A stretch of 64,000 nt of DNA from Azonexus sp. (lineage in GTDB: Bacteria; Pseudomonadota; Gammaproteobacteria; Burkholderiales; Rhodocyclaceae), in assembly GCF_023150235.1 (NCBI RefSeq), contig NZ_JAKLLH010000019.1, positions 1-64,000 on the forward strand, read 5' to 3'. The translations under genes and the position numbers were made by a program. Numbering within the stretch: position 1 is the stretch's first letter; every line of letters begins with the position of its first letter. This document shows, in pieces, positions 32,063-41,517 of this stretch. The notes under the pieces were generated by a model. The model worked only from the letters and a program-made list of their open reading frames with translations, did no database searches and was not told the origin of the DNA.

Positions 32063-32688
32063 TGCTGGCCGTAGCCCTTGAACTGCTCAAGGACGGCTGC
32101 CATTTCTGCCGCATCGAGCAGGATGGGCGCGCCGAGCTGGCAGGCACGCCAGTATTGCTCGCACAACTCTTCCAGCTCGACGGCGAGGGCGAAGGCCTCG
32201 TCCAGGTCGCGGCCGGCGACGAGCAGGCCGTGGTTGGCGAGCAGGCAGGCCTTGCGCTCGTGCATGGCCTGCAGTGCCACGGTCGACAAGGCTTCAGACC
32301 CAAAAATGGCGTAGTCGGCGCAGCGGATGGTCGTACCGCCGAAGCGCGCGATCATGTAGTGAAAGGGCGGAATCTCGCGGCGCAGGCAGGCCAGACTGAC
32401 CGCAAACGGCGAGTGCGCGTGCAGTACGGCGCCGACTTCGGGCCGGCTGGCGTAGAGGTCGCGGTGAAAGCGCCACTCCGACGACGGCTTGCGCGGCCCT
32501 TGCCAGCTGCCGTCGAGGGCCATCAGCGGGATGTCGTCCAGGCTCAGCGCCGCGTAGGGGAGGCCGGTCGGGGTGATCAGGAAATCGTCGCCGCAGCGTA
32601 CCGAGAGGTTGCCGGAGGTGCCCTTGTTGAGCCCGGCCGGCTGCATGGCGCAGGCCTTGGCGATCAGTTCGCGGCGGAGGTCGTTCAT
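32059..32688 (-). CDS. Class II aldolase/adducin-family protein
   Basis: 209 residues from ATG 32688. Class II aldolase residues are visible: GTSGNLSVR phosphate loop, SSEWRFHRDLY with the catalytic Glu, the zinc pair VLHAHSPFAV and third zinc ligand LANHGLLVAG. Beside mtnA, it could cleave 5-methylthioribulose-1-phosphate or 5-deoxyribulose-1-phosphate to DHAP plus an aldehyde (Ald2 of the DHAP shunt), or dehydrate methylthioribulose-1-phosphate as MtnB. Sequence alone does not separate these. Confidence 0.8.
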   Translation of the reverse strand: MNDLRRELIAKACAMQPAGLNKGTSGNLSVRCGDDFLITPTGLPYAALSLDDIPLMALDGSWQGPRKPSSEWRFHRDLYASRPEVGAVLHAHSPFAVSLACLRREIPPFHYMIARFGGTTIRCADYAIFGSEALSTVALQAMHERKACLLANHGLLVAGRDLDEAFALAVELEELCEQYWRACQLGAPILLDAAEMAAVLEQFKGYGQQ

Positions 32689-32693
32689 TGCTT

Positions 32694-33251
32694 TCAGGCG
32701 TAAATGGTGGCCAGCGGCAGCAGCAGGCCGAGGCTGGCGAATTCGGCGCAATCGTCGTCGGTAAATGGCAGGTAACGCCAGCCGATGTCGCCTTCGCGGC
32801 GATAGATTTCAACGCTGCGCTCGTCCTGCGCGACCAGCACGTATTCCTGGAGCGAGGGGATGCGGCGGTAAGCGGCCAGCTTTTCGCGGCGGTCGGTGGC
32901 TTCGGTCGACGGCGACAGGACTTCGACGATCAGCGTCGGGTCGTCGATCACCCGCTGTTCGTCGGCCAGCGGCTGCGGCTGGCAGCGCACCACCAAGTCG
33001 GGGTAGTAAAAGGCGTTGGCCGCCGCTGCATGCACCTTGAGATCGGCGATGAAAGTTTCGCAGGGCCGGCCGGCGAGGTGCTGGCGAAAGGCAAGCGCCA
33101 GGTTGAGCGAAATCCGGTTGTGCTTGACCGTGGTCCCGGTCATCGCGTGGATTTCGCCATCGACGTACTCGTGCTTGAGCTCGGCGCTGGCGTCGAAGGC
33201 CAGGTATTCGGCGGAGCTGAGCAGGTGCGGCTTGCGAGCAGGACTGGGCAT
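32694..33251 (-). CDS. Uma2-family (DUF820) putative endonuclease
   Basis: 185 residues from ATG 33251. Uma2 pattern: LLSSAEYLAFDASAELKHEY with VDGEIHAMTG, then FYYPDLVVRCQP and DDPTLIVEVLSPSTEATDRR with EKLAAYRRIPSLQEYVLVAQ. The PD-(D/E)xK-like residues (PDLVV, EVLS) are kept. The function of the family is unknown. It sits between mtnA and the aldolase gene, five bases before the latter, and looks like an insertion into a metabolic operon. Confidence 0.83.
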   Translation of the reverse strand: MPSPARKPHLLSSAEYLAFDASAELKHEYVDGEIHAMTGTTVKHNRISLNLALAFRQHLAGRPCETFIADLKVHAAAANAFYYPDLVVRCQPQPLADEQRVIDDPTLIVEVLSPSTEATDRREKLAAYRRIPSLQEYVLVAQDERSVEIYRREGDIGWRYLPFTDDDCAEFASLGLLLPLATIYA

Positions 33252-33288
33252 GAAAAACCTCAAGGTCGGCGGCGTTCCGCCCATTCTC

Positions 33289-34383
33289 TCATTTTTCGTC
33301 GGCGGCTTCCGGGTACAACGCGTGCAGGCCGGCGGCGCTGGCCGGGCAGACGCCGCGCTCGGTGATCAGCGCGGTGACCAGGCGGGCCGGGGTGACGTCG
33401 AAGGCCGGGTTGGCCACCGCCTCGCTGGCCGGCAACTGGCGTAAAGCGCTGGGCTGGGCATGCTGGTCGAGGCCGTGCACCAGGCGGAATTCGTCGCCGT
33501 CGCGTTCTTCAATCGGGATCGCATCACCGCTGGCGCAGGCGAAATCGAGGGTTGAGCGCGGCGCCGCGACGTAGAAGGGGACACCGTTGTCGGCGCAGGC
33601 CAGGGCCTTGAGATAGGTGCCGACCTTGTTGGCGACGTCGCCGTTGGCGGCGATCCGGTCGGCGCCGACGATCACCGCATCGACCTGACGGTTGCGCAGC
33701 AGGATGCCGGCGGCGTTGTCGGCGAGCAGCGTGTGCGGCACGCCGTGCTGCGCCAGTTCCCAGGCGGTGAGCAGGCCCTGGTTGCGTGGCCGGGTTTCCG
33801 AGACCAGCACCTCGACCGGGACGCCGGCAGCGTGCGCGGCATAGACCGGTGACAGCGCGGTGCCCCAGTCGACCGTCGCCAGCCAGCCGGCGTTGCAGTG
33901 GGTCATGATCCGCAGCGGCTGGCCCTTGCGGGCGGCGATCAGTTCGCCCCAGGCGGCCAGGCCGTGGCGGCCGATGGCGGCGTTCTGGGCGACGTCCTCG
34001 TCGGCAATCGCGGCGGCTTCCTGCCACGCCGCCGCATGGCGGGCGGCCGGCGGCAGCGGGCGCAGGTGGCGGGCCATGCGCGCCAGTGCCCAGTGCAGGT
34101 TGACGGCGGTCGGCCGGGTCGCGCCGAGCTGGGCGATGGCAGCGTCGAGGCGGGCGTCGGAGGCTTCGAAATCGAGCGCGATGGCCAGGCCGTAGGCGGC
34201 GGTGGCGCCGATCAGCGGCGCCCCGCGCACCTGCATCGCGCGGATCGCATGCGCCGCCTGGTCGAGGCTGGCGACGCGGACCCAGGCCAGCGCGTGTGGC
34301 AGGCGGGTCTGGTCGATGATGTCGATGCAGTTCTGCGCCGGGTGGGCGCGCACGGTGCGGGTCGGGATGCCGTCGATGTTCAT
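33289..34383 (-). CDS. mtnA: S-methyl-5-thioribose-1-phosphate isomerase MtnA
   Basis: 364 residues. It isomerises methylthioribose-1-phosphate to methylthioribulose-1-phosphate in methionine salvage. Motifs: MQVRGAPLIGATAAYGLAIA, the catalytic cysteine in IMTHCNAGWLATVDWGTALS, and the catalytic aspartate in VIVGADRIAANGDVANKVGT. Full length. First gene of a four-gene minus-strand unit with uma2, the aldolase and dmeF. Confidence 0.95.
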   Translation of the reverse strand: MNIDGIPTRTVRAHPAQNCIDIIDQTRLPHALAWVRVASLDQAAHAIRAMQVRGAPLIGATAAYGLAIALDFEASDARLDAAIAQLGATRPTAVNLHWALARMARHLRPLPPAARHAAAWQEAAAIADEDVAQNAAIGRHGLAAWGELIAARKGQPLRIMTHCNAGWLATVDWGTALSPVYAAHAAGVPVEVLVSETRPRNQGLLTAWELAQHGVPHTLLADNAAGILLRNRQVDAVIVGADRIAANGDVANKVGTYLKALACADNGVPFYVAAPRSTLDFACASGDAIPIEERDGDEFRLVHGLDQHAQPSALRQLPASEAVANPAFDVTPARLVTALITERGVCPASAAGLHALYPEAADEK

Positions 34384-34878
34384 GATTCTGGGGAAAAAAA
34401 GGTTGAGCGCGGATGACGCAGGTCAGTCACCGATGGTGCGGACTTTTCGATGTCTTTGGCGTGCGCGGATAATTACCTGGCTGGTACTTCGGAAACGCCG
34501 GGATAAGTCATTGGAAAATCTGCGTTTATCAGTGAGATTCACGTCTGAACCGAGGTTGTCGGGATCATTCCACGGGAAAAGTCGCCGCCAGCGATAGGCG
34601 GGGAAGGACGCATTCTAGCTTGTCGGACCCGAGCATTTCCGGCCTTTTTTCCGGTTGACCGTGAAGGCTTGCAGCGGACAAGCGCTTCTCGATCCGTCAA
34701 GGATTTGCCAGGTTATCGACGAGAAGGCGTGGGTGCAGTGGATAAAACCCGCAGCAATCCGGTGACGGCTATCGACGGACATTGCCCCCGTCTCTTCACC
34801 TCCTTCCCGGCACGAGCATGCTGACTGTGCCGGGGGGAGGCAGGGAAATGAGACTGGGAAGTGAGACAGGAAAATCGC
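34384..34878. other. 495-bp intergenic region with degenerate palindrome and hairpin
   Basis: No gene seen. It holds a diverged repeat copy, GACCCGAGCATTTCCGG ... CCGGTTGACCGT (34627-34662), sharing the CCGAGCATTT flank of the copies around brnTA. A hairpin with arms around CCCGGCAC and GTGCCGG (34799-34840) lies 39 bases after the stop of the large glycosyltransferase and could terminate that operon. Confidence 0.6.
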
Positions 34879-37800
34879 CTACCCCCGTGCTTCCCGCGGT
34901 GCCGTTTCGTCCAGCCAGGCGGATCGCCAGCTTTCCTGGAACTTGTCCAGCGTCCAGTCGCGTAGTACCGCGGTGCGCAGGGCGTCGCCGGTGCTTGCCA
35001 GGGCATCGCGGTCGGCGACGGCCTTGCGGATGGCTTCGATCCAGGATGTCGGAGCGTTGTCGACAAGGGTGACTGGCAGGCCGCAGCGATAAGGCGTCAG
35101 GTCGGTGGCGATGACCGGATAGCCGAGGACGCCGTATTCCAGCAGCCGGAGATTGCTCTTGCACTCGTTGAACAGGTTTTCCTCCAGTGGCGCCAGGGCC
35201 AGGTCCAGGTCCAGCGTGGCGAGCTTGGGGGCGTATTCGGCAAAGCTGACGCCGCCGTGGTACTCCTGGATCAACTCACGGGTGCCGGCCGGGAACATGC
35301 CGAAGAAGACCCAGTCGACTTCGTCCTTGAGGGCCTCGATGACCGGTAGCAGGATTTCCAGGTCGCCGGTATGGCTGCTGCCGCCGGCCCAGCCGACGCG
35401 TGGCTTGGGGTCCTTGCGGCGGCGCGGTGTCAGGGTGCCCCAGATCGCGGTATCGATGCTGTTGGGGACGACGCGAACCTCGGGCGCGAGGTCGCGCAGC
35501 ATCTCGGCCAGGGGTTCGGTGGTGACGATCAGTCGGTCGCAGAGGCTGAGGGAGTGGGTAATGCGCTCCCTGAGATCGGCGGGAAGATCCTTGCGGTGCA
35601 CACTCTTTTCCGGAACGGCCCACATCAGGTCGTCCAACTCGAAGACGATGCGGGTCTGCGGGAAGTGACGGCGATAGTTGGCGAGCGCAGCCTGGTGGAC
35701 ATCGAGCACGTGGCGCTGGAGATAAAGGATATCCGGCGCCATGCGGGCTACATCGAGAGGCTGGAAGGTGCCAAAACGGCACCAGCCGTCGACCTGGTTG
35801 GCCTTGAGCGCAGCGTTGAAAGGCTCGACGACGCGGTAATTGCCACAGCCGGCGTTGTCCATCGGGATGGCCAGCATGCGTGGCAGCGGGCGCCAGGTGA
35901 GCTTGAGCTTGGTCAGTTCCGAGCGGGGCTCGATCACGCCCTCGGTGTTGAAGAGAGAGAGGTTGCGGTTGTAGCTGGGGTCGTTGGCCAGAGCGTCGAG
36001 CCAGAAATCGTAGAGGCGATTACGGTCGACCTCGTAAACCCCCTGTTTTTCATCATCGTGGATATCCGAAAGAATCAGCAGATCGAGGGCTTCGTGCATC
36101 AGTGTCGCCTCCGGTGTCCACACGTGGGCGAGCCCCTGAGCGCGCAAGCGCAGGCACAAATCGGCGTCGGCGAAGAGATAGCGGAAGCCCTCGTCGAAGC
36201 CACCGGCCTCGACGAAGGTGGCGCGCTTGAGCAGCAGGCATTCCAGCGACAGCGCCTGACGCTGCTGCGTGCAATGCAGGCGACCGAAATAACCCGGTTG
36301 GTCGAATTTGATCCCTTGCCACGGTGAAGCGGCATCGCCGAGCAGGCCGAGAATGCGGCCGGCGGAAACGATCTGTCCCTGTTTGTCGATCAGTCGGCCG
36401 CCGACGCAGCCGATACCGGGACGGTTGGCATGTGCCAGCATCGCCGTCAGCCAGTTGGGCGAGAGCGGAACGCAATCGGCGGCCAGGAAGAGCAGGTAGT
36501 CGCCGCAGGTCTGGGCAGCGCCGATATTGAGCAGACGGGTATAACCCTGTTCGATGCTGTCGGCCGGGAATACGCGTAGCCGGTCGTTATCGCTGCCGTC
36601 GATTTCCTGCAGGTAGGCGAGGGTTTCGGGATCGTCGGATGCGGCATCGATGACGATGATTTCGCACTGCAGCCCGTCGGGCAGTTGGGCCGTTTGCGCC
36701 AGCAAGGCCGCCAGGCTGCGGCGCAGCGTATCCGGCCGGTTGTGGCTGAGCAGAACGATGCTGACCATGGCTTCGGCCGGCAATGGGTAGTCGACCCGAT
36801 AGGTGCCGGGCAGGCTGCCGGTTTTTACGCTTTCCGCCGGTAGACCGTGGTTTTCCAGGTGGCGGGCCAGGGCTTGCTGCCCGAGTTGGAGCAGTTGCTC
36901 GGTTGGCTGCTTGGCGGTGCTGCGTTCGCGGACGAGGTGGAAAAGGATATCGGGTACGTGGCCAAAGACGGCCGGGCCATATTGTTCGAGCAGCCGCAAT
37001 TGCAATTGGTATTCGGCCATCCCGGCAAATTCCGGCGCATAGCCGCCCAGTTCCTCCAGGGTCTGGCGCGAGATCAAATAGCAGTCGCCGATCCAGGGCA
37101 GGCTATGCAGGTAGTCGGTATCGAAATCCGGCTTGAAGAAGGGTTGGTCGAAGACCCCGGTCTTGCTGTCGCGCCGGTCATCGTCGGCATAAATCAGCTT
37201 CCAGTCGGGATGGGTGTGGGCCGCTTCGAGTAGCAGGAGTAAAGCGTGCGGCGCGATCTGGTCGCCGGCATTGAGCGAAAGAACCCAGTCCGCATCGCTG
37301 TCGGCAATGACCTGGTTCAAGGCCGCATGCGGCGCGGCGCTGCTTTGGTGCCAGCGGATGCGAGTGCCCGCGCGCAGTTCATCGGGAACTTCCGCCGGAG
37401 AGGCAATCACCACCTCGACGTGGTCGTAATATTGACCGGCCAGGGCCTGGATGCTCGCGGTCAGCGCCTCGAAGTATTCCGGCAGCAGGTAGATCGTGAT
37501 CAGTACTCGCGGTGCGCTGCCGCGCTCGCTTTCCCACTCAGCCAAACGGCGCTCGAACATTTCGGCTTCCGGCCGGGTGATCAAATGCGAGCTGAGGAAG
37601 TTCGCATAGACCTGCTCCGGTGCCTGCTGGAATTGCCCGACCTGTTCGTAGCCGACCAGCTGTTCGCGACCCGGTTCGACCAGCATGAAGAACTGCAGGC
37701 TGCACATCTCCATCAGCTCTTCCTGGCTGACATTCCGGATCACCATCTTGCCGGTATCGATGTCGCAGGGGCAGTGATCCTTGTAACGCTGGAAAATCTC

Positions 37801-39693
37801 GTTCAAGCGGGTGTCGATGCCAAAAACGTTCTTCACCACGTGGTAGCCGGTTTCGTGGAAGAAGCGCTGCAACTCCTTGTAAGTGAAGAAGCGAATATGG
37901 GTGATATCGAGCAGGCCGAGGCGTTCGTAGCGGAAATAACCCTTCGCCAGGTCGTCCATCAGCGCCAGGTTGCGGACGTTGGGAATCGAGACGGCGATCT
38001 GCGCGGTGGGTGATAGCCACGGGCGCAGAACCTCCATCACCTTCCACGGGTTGTACATGTGTTCGAGCACATCGGCGAGAATCACCGCATCGACGCTGCC
38101 CGGCTGCAGCCCGGCAGCGGCCAGGTCGGTTTCCTCGAATTTGCCGGTGAACACCCGGTCCAGGCGCTGGCTGGCAATGGCGGCGGCCGAGCGGTTGAGC
38201 TCGAAACCCCAGACCGTGCCTTCGGGATATTTCTGCTTGAAGGCGGCGCCTGTGCCGCCGGCGGCGCAGCCGATATCGAGCAGCATCTTCGGCGCGTTGG
38301 TGAAGTAATCGACCAGGTCGCCGCGGGCCCCGCCGTGGTAGCCGGTGGCGTCGATGTCGGGTACGTCGAGGCAGTCCTGCCAGACGTAGCCTTGATGGAT
38401 CGCGGCTTGCTGGCGATACTGCTCGCTCATCAGCTCGGCGACCCGGAGGCTGGCCTTGCCGTCGACGCCGATGTTGTAGCGCGGGGCGGCGGCTCGCATC
38501 CGGTCGATCTTGTCTTTGCGCCAGAGCGGATCGGCGATCAGCTTGAGCAGGGTCTTGCCGAGTTCGTCGGCCGGGACTTCGACGATGCCGCTGTCGCCGT
38601 CGAAACTGGGACCCAGGCGCAGGCCCCAGTCGGTCATCAGGTTGATCGCCGGGGTGCCGCAGAGCAGGGCTTCGACCAGGATGTTGGAGTCGATCCCGAT
38701 CAAGACGTCGGCCGCGACGACCCAAGGTTCCGGGGCGTCCTGCAGATAATGGAAGCTGTCACGGTCAACGCCCAGTTCGGCGCAAATTTCGCTAAAGCGT
38801 TGTTTGCCGAACTCGTAGTTGTGCGGCCGATCCTTGATGACCGCGTTGATCTCCAGGCCTTGTTCGCGCAATTCGCGGATCGTTTCGATGAAGGCGGTCA
38901 GCGAGCGGCCGAAAATATGTTCGTCGGAGATCGCGCTCAGATTGTGGGCCCAGGTCGGCGAGAAGACGACGATCGGGGCTGCGGGGTCGAGTCCGTAACT
39001 TGCTTGCAGCTGCGCTTTTTCTTCCGCCCGCCGGGGCAGGCGTTCGGGGTAGTCGTCCCAGGCCGGATTGCCGGTGATGCGGATACGGTCGCCGCCGATC
39101 CCGGCATCGAGATAGCTTTCGACGCTGCGTTCGCCATATACCGCCAGGGTGTCGCAAATCAAGCGTTCATGGACGGTGTAAGGGCGGGCCAGCGCGACGC
39201 CGTGCAGCAGATGGATGCTGGGGATCTTGCGCAGGCGGCTCCAGTAGGCGGTGGTCTTGCCCAGTGCCAGCAGGTCCTCGCTGAGGATGGTCAGGCCGAT
39301 CTGGTAGGTTTCGCTGGCCTTGTCGAGCATCTGGAGCAGCGAGATCTGGGCCGGCACGGTTTGCTCGGCGACCTGGGTCACTTCGGCTGCGAGCGCTTCC
39401 GGGGCGATTTCCCAGCGGGCCGAGAAGTCGTTCCAGCCGAGCGTCTGCTGGTGGTCGCCGATGGTCGTGGCGATGGCGCGCGCGCGCTCGCGGCAGAGGC
39501 TGACGTCGGCTTCGGTCAGCAGGTCGTCGATCAGGACCAATTGTCCGTTGGCGCGGGCGACGGCATTGACCAGCTCCTGCGATGCCTGGAAGCGGGGGGC
39601 GAGAATCGCGGTGCCCGGGTTTTTGGCCAGAAACGGCTCGACGACTCGGGCAAAACGGGGCCAGAGCAGGCAAAGGATGGCGGGAGTCTTCAT
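34879..39693 (-). CDS. Five-domain glycosyltransferase/methyltransferase mosaic protein
   Basis: 1604 residues without a signal peptide or membrane helix. Rough order: 1-430 GT-B/CDP-glycerol-transferase-like region (FSPTWAHNLSAISDEHIFGR); 460-620 SAM methyltransferase (MLLDIGCAAGGTGAAF, DAVILADVLEHMYNPWKV); 725-960 GT2 domain (WVLSLNAGDQIAPHALLLLL, LIYADDDRRD); 974-1215 second GT2 domain (MVSIVLLSHNRPDTLRRSLA, RYLFADADLCLRLRAQG); 1271-1600 GT4-like domain (RVVPNSIDTAIW, PRVGWAGGSSHTGDLEILLP). Probably a cytosolic polymerising or sequentially acting enzyme for a surface or flagellin glycan. The last gene of the 21-kb minus-strand run. Confidence 0.82.
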   Translation of the reverse strand: MKTPAILCLLWPRFARVVEPFLAKNPGTAILAPRFQASQELVNAVARANGQLVLIDDLLTEADVSLCRERARAIATTIGDHQQTLGWNDFSARWEIAPEALAAEVTQVAEQTVPAQISLLQMLDKASETYQIGLTILSEDLLALGKTTAYWSRLRKIPSIHLLHGVALARPYTVHERLICDTLAVYGERSVESYLDAGIGGDRIRITGNPAWDDYPERLPRRAEEKAQLQASYGLDPAAPIVVFSPTWAHNLSAISDEHIFGRSLTAFIETIRELREQGLEINAVIKDRPHNYEFGKQRFSEICAELGVDRDSFHYLQDAPEPWVVAADVLIGIDSNILVEALLCGTPAINLMTDWGLRLGPSFDGDSGIVEVPADELGKTLLKLIADPLWRKDKIDRMRAAAPRYNIGVDGKASLRVAELMSEQYRQQAAIHQGYVWQDCLDVPDIDATGYHGGARGDLVDYFTNAPKMLLDIGCAAGGTGAAFKQKYPEGTVWGFELNRSAAAIASQRLDRVFTGKFEETDLAAAGLQPGSVDAVILADVLEHMYNPWKVMEVLRPWLSPTAQIAVSIPNVRNLALMDDLAKGYFRYERLGLLDITHIRFFTYKELQRFFHETGYHVVKNVFGIDTRLNEIFQRYKDHCPCDIDTGKMVIRNVSQEELMEMCSLQFFMLVEPGREQLVGYEQVGQFQQAPEQVYANFLSSHLITRPEAEMFERRLAEWESERGSAPRVLITIYLLPEYFEALTASIQALAGQYYDHVEVVIASPAEVPDELRAGTRIRWHQSSAAPHAALNQVIADSDADWVLSLNAGDQIAPHALLLLLEAAHTHPDWKLIYADDDRRDSKTGVFDQPFFKPDFDTDYLHSLPWIGDCYLISRQTLEELGGYAPEFAGMAEYQLQLRLLEQYGPAVFGHVPDILFHLVRERSTAKQPTEQLLQLGQQALARHLENHGLPAESVKTGSLPGTYRVDYPLPAEAMVSIVLLSHNRPDTLRRSLAALLAQTAQLPDGLQCEIIVIDAASDDPETLAYLQEIDGSDNDRLRVFPADSIEQGYTRLLNIGAAQTCGDYLLFLAADCVPLSPNWLTAMLAHANRPGIGCVGGRLIDKQGQIVSAGRILGLLGDAASPWQGIKFDQPGYFGRLHCTQQRQALSLECLLLKRATFVEAGGFDEGFRYLFADADLCLRLRAQGLAHVWTPEATLMHEALDLLILSDIHDDEKQGVYEVDRNRLYDFWLDALANDPSYNRNLSLFNTEGVIEPRSELTKLKLTWRPLPRMLAIPMDNAGCGNYRVVEPFNAALKANQVDGWCRFGTFQPLDVARMAPDILYLQRHVLDVHQAALANYRRHFPQTRIVFELDDLMWAVPEKSVHRKDLPADLRERITHSLSLCDRLIVTTEPLAEMLRDLAPEVRVVPNSIDTAIWGTLTPRRRKDPKPRVGWAGGSSHTGDLEILLPVIEALKDEVDWVFFGMFPAGTRELIQEYHGGVSFAEYAPKLATLDLDLALAPLEENLFNECKSNLRLLEYGVLGYPVIATDLTPYRCGLPVTLVDNAPTSWIEAIRKAVADRDALASTGDALRTAVLRDWTLDKFQESWRSAWLDETAPREARG

Positions 39694-40949
39694 GTGCGGT
39701 TACCGGAAAAAACGCCGAAATGGCGGGTCAGCAGAGCTTCCATCAAGTGGTATTCGAGGCCGGGAGCGAGCGGGATGCCTTTGTGGGTCAGCGATTCGCC
39801 GGCCACCGAGGCGGTGGTCCAGGTGCGGATCATGTCCAGCGTGGCATCGTCGATCTGTTCTTGCAGCAGCCAGTCATCGAACAGGTCGACAAAGGCCGGG
39901 GGCAACAACTCGCGCCAGCTGAGTTGCGGGAAACTGCGGCATAACTCGGTGAGCAGCAAATGCAGCAACTGGCGGTTGCGCGGCCAGGCCAGGTGGCGAC
40001 AGAGCGCCTGCTGCCAGCCCGAGTCGAGCAGGTGAGGCAGGGCCGTCTCCGGCTGGCTGCTGCAGGCAGCGATCCGTTCATTGAATTGGCTGTATTGCGC
40101 CAGCCAGGCGGCATTTTCGGCCGGGGCATCGGAGTTTTCGAGCAAGGCAAAAAAGCGGCAGGTGCTGCGGCTGGTCAGGAAGGCCGGGAAGGACTCCTCG
40201 AGAAAGACGGCAAAATCGAGCAGGCGATTGTCGTGGCCGAGCCAGGAAAGCAGTCGTTTCCAGGCAAAACGATCCTCCAGCGGCTTGATCCACTGGTTGT
40301 AGGCAGGTGGGCCGAAAAAGCCGCCGACCGGGATGATGGCGAGGACGCGCAGTCCGTTCTCGCTGCACCAGGCGGTCAGGTCGCTAACCCGCATGTGTGA
40401 CATGTAGGCCCCGTGTGCGCCATCGTTGAGGCCGGCTTCGGCGATCTGCCGGGCCTGTTCGGCAGGGAGCGCGGCTTCCAGGTGGTCGAGTGAGTGGATG
40501 TCGAAGAGCATCCGGCCGCCCGGACGGACGACCCGCTTCCATTCCTGCAGCACCGGTTGCCAGTGCGGGAAGTGCACCATCACGTTGAGCGAAATCAGGG
40601 TATCGAAGGCCGCATCGGCCACCGGCAATTCGCGGACATCGCCCTGGCGCAGCTCGATCGGCGTTTCGGCGGCCTGGCGCCGGGTTTCGTCGAGCATCGC
40701 CTGCGAACTGTCGATGCCGGTCACCCGGTAGCCGCGCCGCGCCAGCGGCAGCGAGCCCCGGCCGGTGCCGATCCCGACGTCGAGGATGTCTTGGCCGATC
40801 ACGCAGCGGTCGACGATGTGGCGCTCGACGCGGTTCTTCAGCGGGTTGGTGCCGCTGCTGTCGGTCATCCGCATGGCGTACCAGGCGACCATGTCAGGGT
40901 TGGTCCAGGCCTGGGTCTTCCAGGCGATCAGCGAGTTTTGATCAGTCAT
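39690..40949 (-). CDS. SAM-dependent methyltransferase with C-terminal helical domain
   Basis: 419 residues. Methyltransferase fold at 45-165: DILDVGIGTGRGSLPLARRG, VTGIDSSQAMLDETRRQAAE, VRPGGRMLFDIHSLDH. The C-terminal 200 residues are helical with no recognised motif (SYSQFNERIAACSS-like turns). ATGA overlap with the mosaic transferase and an eight-base overlap with the acetyltransferase upstream place it in the glycan pathway; the sugar methylated is unknown. Confidence 0.78.
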   Translation of the reverse strand: MTDQNSLIAWKTQAWTNPDMVAWYAMRMTDSSGTNPLKNRVERHIVDRCVIGQDILDVGIGTGRGSLPLARRGYRVTGIDSSQAMLDETRRQAAETPIELRQGDVRELPVADAAFDTLISLNVMVHFPHWQPVLQEWKRVVRPGGRMLFDIHSLDHLEAALPAEQARQIAEAGLNDGAHGAYMSHMRVSDLTAWCSENGLRVLAIIPVGGFFGPPAYNQWIKPLEDRFAWKRLLSWLGHDNRLLDFAVFLEESFPAFLTSRSTCRFFALLENSDAPAENAAWLAQYSQFNERIAACSSQPETALPHLLDSGWQQALCRHLAWPRNRQLLHLLLTELCRSFPQLSWRELLPPAFVDLFDDWLLQEQIDDATLDMIRTWTTASVAGESLTHKGIPLAPGLEYHLMEALLTRHFGVFSGNRT

Positions 40950-41517
40950 GACGGGCCTTTTCGGCTTGAGCAGTCTGGTTCAGGAAATCGTTCCGGGTCA
41001 TCCCGAATTCGACAATGTCTTGGTAGTTGCCGGCGACGAAGGCCGCTTCGCGGCGGCGCCCCTCTTCGCGCATGCCGAGCGCCAGGGCCAGTCGCTGCAT
41101 GGCGAGGTTGCCGGCAAAGGTACCGCATTCGATGCGCTGCAGGTTGAGGCGCTGGAAACCGTGACGGCAGAGCAGGCGCCCGGCTTCCAGGCCGTAGCCC
41201 TGGCTGCGGCAGGCGGCGTCGCCAAGCAGGATGGCGAATTCGGCACGGCGGTGGATCGGGTGGATGGCTTGCAGGGCGATGTTGCCGATATGGCGGCCAT
41301 CGAGCAGTTCGATGGCGAGAATCAGCGCGTCCTGGCGACCGTGGCTGGCGGCAATGTAGCGACGGGCTTCTTCGCGGCTGTAGGGAAATACGCCGTGGGT
41401 GTTGCCGCTATTGGTTGCCTGGTCGTTGAGCCAGACCGGGTAATCGCCGTCGGCGTCAGCTTCGGACAGCGGGCGCAGGCGCAGGCGCTCGCCCTGGAGC
41501 AGGGTCAGCGGCTTCAT
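40942..41517 (-). CDS. GNAT acetyltransferase (RimJ/PseH-like)
   Basis: 191 residues. GNAT pattern: LRLRPLSEADADGDYPVWLN, HIGNIALQAIHPIHRRAEFA, ILLGDAACRSQGYGLEAGRL (acetyl-CoA loop Q/RxxGxG/A variant), LNLQRIECGTFAGNLAMQRL. The W-L-N-D opening is shared with PseH-like sugar N-acetyltransferases. It may acetylate the amino sugar made by the aminotransferase encoded next to it (ATGA overlap), or serve as PseH. Confidence 0.75.
   Translation of the reverse strand: MKPLTLLQGERLRLRPLSEADADGDYPVWLNDQATNSGNTHGVFPYSREEARRYIAASHGRQDALILAIELLDGRHIGNIALQAIHPIHRRAEFAILLGDAACRSQGYGLEAGRLLCRHGFQRLNLQRIECGTFAGNLAMQRLALALGMREEGRRREAAFVAGNYQDIVEFGMTRNDFLNQTAQAEKARHD

Noticed and set aside
38059-40035. 658-codon plus-strand frame antisense to the large glycosyltransferase
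   Set aside because: Mirror of a gene with clear domains; no ribosome site or motif.
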